Origin: Segatella baroniae DSM 16972 = JCM 13447
GTDB lineage: Bacteria > Bacteroidota > Bacteroidia > Bacteroidales > Bacteroidaceae
Direction of reading: 5' to 3'
DNA: 64,000 nucleotides
Assembly: GCF_000426585.1 (NCBI RefSeq)
Contig: NZ_AUFQ01000006.1
Location: forward strand, 96,585 to 160,584
Made by a program: the position numbers and the translations under genes. Numbering within the stretch: position 1 is the first letter of the stretch; each line of letters begins with the position of its first letter. Under the pieces are notes generated by a model. The model was not told the DNA's origin. It ran no database searches and was given only the letters and a program-made list of their open reading frames with translations. Below, piece by piece: positions 58,747 to 64,000 of the stretch.

Positions 58747-60360
58747 TTAGAGCTGCGGGCCGGCTGCTACGAGAGCCTTGCCTGCTTCGTTGCTTTCGTA
58801 CTTCTTGAAGTTCTTGATGAAGCGGGCGGCCAGATCCTTGGCCTTCTCCTCCCACTGGGCGGCATTGGCGTAAGTGTCGCGCGGGTCGAGGATGTTGGTG
58901 TCGACACCTTCGAGCTGTGTGGGGACGGTGAAGTTGAAGTAAGGAATCTGCTTGGTCGGCGCAGCGTCGATCGAATGGTTGAGGATGGCGTCGATGATAC
59001 CGCGTGTGTCGCGGATCGAGATGCGCTTGCCTGTACCGTTCCAACCGGTGTTCACGAGGTATGCCTTGGCTCCGCTCTTGTCCATTTTCTTCACGAGTTC
59101 CTCGGCATACTTCGTCGGATGGAGTTCCAGGAAGGCCTGGCCGAAGCAAGCGGAGAAGGTGGGAGTGGGCTCGGTGATACCGCGTTCTGTACCGGCGAGC
59201 TTAGCTGTGAAGCCGGAGAGGAAGTAGTACTTCGTCTGCTCTGCGTTCAGGATGGATACAGGGGGCAGCACGCCGAACGCGTCGGCCGACAGGAAGATGA
59301 CCTGCTTGGCAGCCGGACCTTCGGAAGCGGGCCGCTGGATGTTCTTGATGTGGTAGATGGGATAGGACACGCGGGTGTTCTCGGTGACGCTCTTGTCGGC
59401 GAAGTCGATCTTGCCGTCGGCTGCAACGGTCACGTTCTCAAGCAGAGCGTCGCGTGTGATGGCGCCGTAGATGTCGGGTTCGGCCTCCTTGTCGAGGTTG
59501 ATGACCTTGGCATAGCAGCCGCCTTCATAGTTGAACACGCCTTCATCGTCCCATCCGTGCTCGTCGTCGCCGATGAGTTTGCGCTTCGGGTCGGTGGAGA
59601 GGGTGGTCTTGCCGGTGCCCGACAGACCGAAGAAGATGGCGGTGTTCTCGCCGTTCATATCGGTGTTGGCGGAGCAGTGCATGGAAGCGACGCCCTTCAA
59701 AGGCAGGAAGTAGTTCATCATGGAGAACATACCTTTCTTCATTTCGCCACCGTACCATGTGTTGATGATGACCTGCTCCTTGCTCGTCACGTTGAAAACG
59801 ACGGCGGTCTCAGAGTGCAGACCCAGTTCTTTCCAGTTCTCGACCTTGGCCTTGGAGGCGTTGTAGACGATGAAGTCGGGCTCCTGCTCGAAGTCGGCTT
59901 CGCTCTGGGGACGGATGAACATGTTGGTCACGAAGTGTGCCTGCCATGCCACCTCCATGATGAAGCGCACCTTCATGCGGGTGTCCTTGTGGGTGCCGCA
60001 GAATCCGTCGACAACGAAAAGGCGCTTGTTGGAGAGTTCCTTCTTGGCGATTTCCTTTACGGTCGTCCAAGCTTCCTTGGTGGCCGGATGGTTGTCGTTC
60101 TTGTATTCTTCGGAAGTCCACCATACTGTATCGTGGGAGTTCTCATCGTCGACGATGAATTTGTCTTTGGGAGAGCGGCCGGTGTAGATGCCGGTCATCA
60201 CGTTGATAGCGCCAAGCTCTGTTTCCTGGCCTACCTCAAAACCTTCGAGGCCTTCTTTGGTCTCTTCGTTGAACAATACTTCGTAGGAAGGATTGTAGAG
60301 TACTTCTGTAGTACCTGTGATACCGTACTTTTCGAGTACGGATTTGTCAAACTTTGCCAT
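58747..60360 (-). CDS. pckA: Phosphoenolpyruvate carboxykinase (ATP)
   Basis: Interconverts oxaloacetate and phosphoenolpyruvate with ATP/ADP. In succinate-forming Bacteroidetes it usually runs toward oxaloacetate, fixing CO2 and making ATP. The 537-residue protein starts [14 protein letters not shown] at 60360; the open frame goes 25 codons further, but the family begins here. It has the PEPCK signature region [33 protein letters not shown] with the P-loop, and the second metal-site motif [27 protein letters not shown] terminator lies 55 bases downstream. Confidence 0.97.
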   Translation of the reverse strand: MAKFDKSVLEKYGITGTTEVLYNPSYEVLFNEETKEGLEGFEVGQETELGAINVMTGIYTGRSPKDKFIVDDENSHDTVWWTSEEYKNDNHPATKEAWTTVKEIAKKELSNKRLFVVDGFCGTHKDTRMKVRFIMEVAWQAHFVTNMFIRPQSEADFEQEPDFIVYNASKAKVENWKELGLHSETAVVFNVTSKEQVIINTWYGGEMKKGMFSMMNYFLPLKGVASMHCSANTDMNGENTAIFFGLSGTGKTTLSTDPKRKLIGDDEHGWDDEGVFNYEGGCYAKVINLDKEAEPDIYGAITRDALLENVTVAADGKIDFADKSVTENTRVSYPIYHIKNIQRPASEGPAAKQVIFLSADAFGVLPPVSILNAEQTKYYFLSGFTAKLAGTERGITEPTPTFSACFGQAFLELHPTKYAEELVKKMDKSGAKAYLVNTGWNGTGKRISIRDTRGIIDAILNHSIDAAPTKQIPYFNFTVPTQLEGVDTNILDPRDTYANAAQWEEKAKDLAARFIKNFKKYESNEAGKALVAAGPQL

Positions 60361-60409
60361 TTTGTAAATGTATTTAAGTTGTGAAATGAATGCCTGTAGG
60401 GTTTTTCCT

Positions 60410-60444
60410 GAAGGCCGAATGCTGCTCGGGGGCATGGCCTTTTC
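60410..60444 (-). promoter_or_regulatory. Hairpin in the pckA leader
   Basis: GAAGGCC (60410-60416) pairs with GGCCTTTTC (60436-60444) across a GC-rich loop in the 5' untranslated region. Significance uncertain. Confidence 0.35.
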
Positions 60445-60469
60445 GGGGTTTTACCGCCCGCAAAGTTAC

Positions 60470-60478
60470 GTAAAAACC
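60470..60478 (-). promoter_or_regulatory. pckA promoter -7 element
   Basis: The minus strand reads TAACTTTGC (TAnnTTTGC), giving a leader of about 100 bases. Confidence 0.65.
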
Positions 60479-60716
60479 CAACAACAAACAACTTTCGTTC
60501 TGAAAAATAATCGTATTCTACAAACTATTTAGGTTAAAGATATTAAATTCTTCGACGCTCTTCTCTTTTTGCCATTTGGAGTTTGCATTTGGTCGTTGCG
60601 CTGCTTTGGGGGTGTTTTTGGCCTTTGATGGGAGTTGGGGCGAATGGTCTGCGGCGTGGTTTTCCATTGGCGAGTTGGGGTGGCAAGCTGCCAAAAGTCT
60701 CTTTTTTACTCAAAAT

Positions 60717-60755
60717 AATCGCTGTGGTGGATAAAAAAGTAGGTTTTTTGTCCAC
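60717..60755. terminator. Hairpin downstream of buk
   Basis: A 15-bp perfect stem AATCGCTGTGGTGGA / TCCACCACAGCGATT, with A- and T-runs in the loop pairing further. It is a likely terminator for buk, though the U-tract after it is weak (ATTATTTTG). Confidence 0.7.
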
Positions 60756-60854
60756 CACAGCGATTAAAATGAATGGAAACGGCAACATCTCCACACTTGT
60801 GCGGCCAGCCGTTCCTGTGTTTCTATATTATAATAAGGTGTAGCTTCGGCGGGA

Positions 60855-61916
60855 CTACCGATAGATCTGGGCTTTCTGTTGGCCTTGCAGCACGCCCAGG
60901 GCGTTCATGGCGAGGGCTTGCATCTCGTCTTCGCCCGGGTAGCAGTAGGTGGGGGCCAGAAAGTCGATGCGTCGGCGCAGCCGGCTGATGACATATTCGC
61001 TGCGCGCCATGCCGCCCGTCAGCAGGATGGCGTCGATTTTTCCGCAGAGCACGGCGGCCTCGGCGGCGATGTATTTGGCCGTGTGGTAGATCATGGCGTT
61101 GAGTATCAGCTCGGCATGTTGGTCGCCCTGCTTGATGCGTTGTTCTATCTCCTTCACGCTGTTGGTGCCCAGGTGGGCGATGAGTCCGGCCTCTCCCGCC
61201 ACCTTCTTCAGCAGTTGCGCCTCGGTGTACTGCCCGCTGAAGCAGAGCCGGATGAGGTCGGCGGCAGGCAGCGAGCCGGCCCGTTCGGGCGAGAAGGGGC
61301 CTTCGCCGTCGAGCGCGTTGTTGGCGTCGATAGCGCGGCCGTGCTCGTGGGCCGCGATGGAAATGCCGCCGCCGAGATGGCAGATGATGAGGTTGAGGTC
61401 TTCATAGCGCTTCCCTATCTGTTGCGCGAAGCGGTGGGCGATGGCCCGTTGGTTCAGGGCGTGCCAGATGCAGATGCGCGGCATGATGGGCGAACCGCTG
61501 ACACGGGCCAGCGGCGACAGCTCGTCCACCACGCCCGGGTCGGCGATGAAGCTGCGGCAGTCGGGTATCTCGCGTGCTATCTCATAGGCGATGAGACACC
61601 CCAGGTCGCAGGCGTGCTGGTGGATGGCGTTCTTCACGTCGTCGAGCATGCGGCGGTTGATTTCATACACGCCGCCGGCCACGGGCTTGGCGAGCCCGCC
61701 GCGGCCGATGACGGCGTCGAAATTGAAGTCGACGTGCATGCGTTCAAGCTCGTCGAGCACCAGCTGCTTGCGGAAACCGTGCTGGCTGGTGATGGTTTCA
61801 AACTGTGCCAGCTCTTCTGTGGAGTGGGTGATGGAGCGCAGCACCACCGGACTGGCGTCTTCGTACACCGCCATCTTGGTCGATGTAGAGCCTGGATTGA
61901 TGACAAGGATTTTCAT
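60855..61916 (-). CDS. buk: Butyrate kinase
   Basis: An acetate-kinase-family enzyme that converts an acyl phosphate (butyryl, isobutyryl or related) and ADP to the free acid and ATP. The start at 61916 gives 353 residues beginning MKILVINPGSTSTKMAVYED, the family signature. The second signature is NLIICHLGGGISIAAHEHGRAIDANNALDGEGPFSPERAG, and LTGGMARSE lies near the end. The frame is open upstream, but that stretch is the GC-rich repeat copy D region and has no homology. It follows ptb with a 207-bp, repeat-filled gap. Confidence 0.96.
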   Translation of the reverse strand: MKILVINPGSTSTKMAVYEDASPVVLRSITHSTEELAQFETITSQHGFRKQLVLDELERMHVDFNFDAVIGRGGLAKPVAGGVYEINRRMLDDVKNAIHQHACDLGCLIAYEIAREIPDCRSFIADPGVVDELSPLARVSGSPIMPRICIWHALNQRAIAHRFAQQIGKRYEDLNLIICHLGGGISIAAHEHGRAIDANNALDGEGPFSPERAGSLPAADLIRLCFSGQYTEAQLLKKVAGEAGLIAHLGTNSVKEIEQRIKQGDQHAELILNAMIYHTAKYIAAEAAVLCGKIDAILLTGGMARSEYVISRLRRRIDFLAPTYCYPGEDEMQALAMNALGVLQGQQKAQIYR

Positions 61917-61961
61917 AATCGATCGTGAGCCGCCCCTGAGGCTTCTACCGCCCCTCCAAAG

Positions 61962-62007
61962 GGCCTCCCCCGCCCCTCCCAAGGAGGGGAGTGCCTGTCG
62001 GCTTGAG
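61962..62007 (+). repeat. GC-rich palindromic dispersed repeat, copy D
   Basis: It reads CGCCCCTCCCAAGGAGGGG then AGTGCCTGTCGGCTTGAG, with a partial second copy (CCGCCCCTCCAAAGGG) just before it at 61949-61964. It lies between ptb and buk. Confidence 0.85.
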
Positions 62008-62041
62008 GCTGATTGGCTCTGTTTGGCAATTCTTTAATATG

Positions 62042-62150
62042 TTACTTTTTTACCTTTTTACCCTTTCCCCTTTTTACTTTTCACCTTTTCCCTCCTTCCT
62101 CCCTTTTTGTTTTTTTTACCTTTTTACCCTTTTACCTTTTTACTTTTCAC
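62042..62150 (+). repeat. TTTTTACC octamer tract overlapping the ptb 3' end
   Basis: Imperfect tandem TTTTTACC / CTTTTACC units. From 62124 they also form the last codons of ptb on the minus strand. Confidence 0.78.
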
Positions 62151-62987
62151 CCTTTCCACCCCCAGCGCCAGGCTCATGAGCTTCGACTCCCTGCTGTCGC
62201 CCCGCGAAGTCATGACGATGGGAGCCGTCGTTCCTTGCAGCATGCAGGCCACCCGTGCGCCGCAGAACAGCGTGACGGCCTTGTGGAAGACGTTGCCGGC
62301 CTCGATGTCGGGGAAGATAAGGCCGTCGGCGTCGCCTGAGATGGGCGAGGCAATGCCCTTGATGTCCATGCTCTCCTTGTCGCACGACGTCTTCAGGTCG
62401 AGCGGGCCGTCGATGACGCAGGACCCGAAAGCACCCTCGTGGCCCATGCGGATGATGTCCCGGTAGCCCATGGTGAAGGGGAAATGCTTCTCGTTGGGCT
62501 GCTCCGAGCAGTGGATGAGCGAAATCTTGGGTTCGACTATGCCGAGGCCATGGCACAGGTCGACCATGTACCGCACCTGCGCCGCGCGCTGCTCCTGCGT
62601 GGGGTAGGGGATGACGGCGGGGTCGGAATAGGCGATGAGTTTGTGGTAGGCCCGCATTTCCGCCACGCCGATGTGCGTCAGCACGTTGCCTTTGGGCAGC
62701 AGCCCCCTCTCGCGGTCGAGGACGGCGCGCAGCAGCGTGTCGCTGTTGATGAGTCCCTTCATCAGCAGGTCGGCCTCGCCCTCCCTTACGAGTCTCACGG
62801 CTTCTTGCGCGGCCGCGCTCTTGTCCACATTGTCTATGTAGATGGGCTCGGCGAATCCCATTTCGCGGGCGCGTTCCACGGCCCAACGGGTGTGTTCGTC
62901 GGTGGCGCAGACCACGGCCACGCGCTTTCTGACGCCGCATCCCAAAAGGTCGGCCGTCATATCATCAAAGTTCCGGATAGGTTTCAT
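62124..62987 (-). CDS. ptb: Phosphate butyryltransferase
   Basis: Transfers the acyl group of butyryl-CoA (or branched-chain acyl-CoA) to phosphate, feeding butyrate kinase. The start at 62987 gives 287 residues beginning MKPIRNFDDMTADLL. Motifs of the phosphate acetyl/butyryltransferase fold are clear: VAVVCATDEHTRWAVERARE, GEADLLMKGLINSDTLLRAVL, and near the end GDADGLIFPDIEAGNVFHKAVTLF. The final residues VKSKKVKG and the stop TAA are encoded by the octamer repeat tract, so the native end has been replaced or extended. The frame is open 49 codons upstream of the chosen start, but that part has no family similarity. Confidence 0.94.
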   Translation of the reverse strand: MKPIRNFDDMTADLLGCGVRKRVAVVCATDEHTRWAVERAREMGFAEPIYIDNVDKSAAAQEAVRLVREGEADLLMKGLINSDTLLRAVLDRERGLLPKGNVLTHIGVAEMRAYHKLIAYSDPAVIPYPTQEQRAAQVRYMVDLCHGLGIVEPKISLIHCSEQPNEKHFPFTMGYRDIIRMGHEGAFGSCVIDGPLDLKTSCDKESMDIKGIASPISGDADGLIFPDIEAGNVFHKAVTLFCGARVACMLQGTTAPIVMTSRGDSRESKLMSLALGVERVKSKKVKG

Positions 62988-63134
62988 AGGCTGTTTTTCT
63001 TTGTTTTTCGTCCCTTTGCCGGCTTTCTTTCGCGGGAATAGCCATGCCTTCGACCCCAGGTGGCGGCTCTTTGGGAATGGAGACGGATACATTTTGTGTC
63101 CGGGAAGTGAAGCGGTGTGACGATGGTATGTCAA

Positions 63135-63143
63135 GCAAATGTA
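63135..63143 (-). promoter_or_regulatory. ptb promoter -7 element
   Basis: The minus strand reads TACATTTGC (TAnnTTTGC), about 150 bases before ptb. Confidence 0.55.
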
Positions 63144-63255
63144 GTGATTTTGCCCCTACTTTTCGCATAATCATCGAAAAAATATTATTTATTAACGGAA
63201 CTGCGGGGCGCGAACGTGGCAGATATTTGCGTGCCGGCTGGCCAATGGCTCTTCA

Positions 63256-63334
63256 ACGGCAGTCCTTTCGGCTTGCGAAAGCTGCCTTTTTGGCGTGTCA
63301 AAGGACTGCCGTTGCGGCGTAGAAGGACCGCTGT
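63256..63334. repeat. 22-bp phased repeat array, 4 cores
   Basis: Cores start at 63256, 63278, 63300 and 63322 (for example AAAGCTGCCTTTT and AAAGGACTGCCGT), exactly 22 bp apart. Confidence 0.75.
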
Positions 63335-63506
63335 TGCGAAACGGCGGGGCGTCAGCGGCCGGCAAGGGGCGTCTCCCCTGCGCCGCGCCCCTTGAAAGAG
63401 AAGCTGTTGTTTCTTTGCTTTTGCGAGTTGTTTTGTCGAAAGTTATATATATAATAAGGTGTAAATGTCGGCTAAAAACTTTTTTTGCAACTTTCTTTAA
63501 AAAACA

Positions 63507-63539
63507 TTTGGAAGTTCATTAAATAATACATACCTTTGC
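63507..63539 (+). promoter_or_regulatory. rRNA operon promoter
   Basis: TTTG at 63507-63510, 20 bp, TACCTTTGC at 63531-63539: both Bacteroidetes boxes at ideal spacing. An A/T-rich block just upstream (63475-63506) may act as an UP element. Confidence 0.88.
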
Positions 63540-63903
63540 ATCCGCATTCAGGAAATGACTCACATTCACATTTGAGCTGGATTACTGATAGCAAGGCCGA
63601 AAGTCTTGTCATGAGATTAACGGCAACCAAGGAAGCGTTCTTTGAATAGATTTACATAAACAGATAAGTAGTACAGGAAGCAGGCGCGGCCTGGGCGCAT
63701 GGGGGGAGCTTTCCCCCGCGTTGTTGCCAGCCGCGCTTGGGTAGAATAGACGACCCGTCGATTGTATAGACAAGGTTTCCCAGGCTTCAGATGAAGGAAC
63801 AGGCGTTCTGGACAGACAGACATCCGGGCTTCGGCCGCGGTCTTCTTCGGTTCGGCTTCGTGCCGTCCGTGGCTTCCGCCGTCGTGAGCCTAAAGAATAT
63901 TTT

Positions 63904-64000
<97 letters not shown>

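Larger units (their letters stand above)
60361..60854. other. Intergenic region between pckA and buk
   Basis: It holds the pckA leader and promoter, then about 230 bp with no recognised feature, then the hairpin at 60717-60755 behind buk. No gene is supported. Confidence 0.6.
62988..63903. other. Intergenic region between ptb and the rRNA operon
   Basis: It holds the ptb leader and promoter (minus), a four-core 22-bp phased array (63256-63334), an AT-rich stretch, the rRNA promoter (63507-63539) and an rRNA leader of about 360 bases. No protein gene is supported. Confidence 0.7.

Noticed and set aside
60717..60755. Riboswitch or attenuator near pckA
   Set aside because: The hairpin is a simple stem downstream of buk, far from the pckA promoter, and fits a terminator better.
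63044..63823. Short frames between ptb and 16S rRNA
   Set aside because: They lie in the ptb leader, the repeat array and the rRNA leader and have no supporting features.

Overview
The window looks like a piece of a high-GC Prevotellaceae chromosome (Bacteroidetes). The evidence is: SusC/SusD pairs, DUF4843, DUF6089, DUF6242, DUF4294 and DUF4254 proteins, lipoproteins with Bacteroidetes-type lipoboxes, the Bacteroidetes promoter signature (TAnnTTTGC, in the best cases with TTTG about 20 bp upstream) before many genes, and a 16S rRNA 5' end of Prevotella type at the right edge. The species cannot be fixed from this sequence. No insertion sequence, prophage or CRISPR array is visible.

Layout. 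1-1867: 3' part of secDF. 1868-3428: repeat-rich, AT-richer gap with one small lipoprotein. 3529-5592: metG. 5711-11337 (minus): rnr, a Ser-type sulfatase and a GH20 hexosaminidase. 11741-13315: a two-part surface lipoprotein of unknown function. 13556-21090: a metzincin-like protease followed by a SusC/SusD pair. 21448-23857: DUF4294, DUF4254 and a family 9 glycosyltransferase. 24139-26911: acpP-fabF-rnc. 27096-32301 (minus): tRNA-Arg(CCT), an ADP-ribosylglycohydrolase, a membrane-spanning propeller/HTH regulator and a serine hydrolase. 32914-42786: ECF sigma factor, FecR anti-sigma factor, STN-bearing SusC, SusD, DUF4843 lipoprotein, PKD-like lipoprotein and an exported thioredoxin-fold protein, a complete cell-surface-signalling uptake locus with unknown substrate. 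42893-47305 (minus): rbfA-lolC/E-M16 protease. 47388-48514 (minus): aroQ and an O-methyltransferase. 48618-49550: xerD. 49800-58073 (minus): an envelope operon DUF6242-DUF6089-uppS-bamA-skp-skp-skp-murI. 58247-58453 (minus): a candidate structured small RNA. 58747-62987 (minus): pckA, buk and ptb. 63531-64000: rRNA promoter, leader and start of 16S rRNA.

Repeats. Four repeat families share the intergenic regions and often sit side by side. (1) 13-bp AAAG-N5-CTTT cores spaced exactly 22 bp apart, in seven arrays, one of them inside a coding sequence. (2) A roughly 45-bp GC-rich palindromic element (cores such as CCCCTCCAAAGGAGGGG), four copies plus a related 35-bp inverted repeat after secDF. 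(3) Octamer TTTTTACC tracts. (4) TGTGAAGTGTGAAATG-type tracts. Several genes end or begin inside these repeats (murI, ptb, xerD, aroQ, the O-methyltransferase, the serine hydrolase), so they contribute stop codons, start codons and short peptide tails.

The strongest candidates for something undescribed are the small RNA between pckA and the DUF6242 gene, which has a textbook promoter, a multi-branch fold and a terminator, and the strictly 22-bp-phased repeat arrays.
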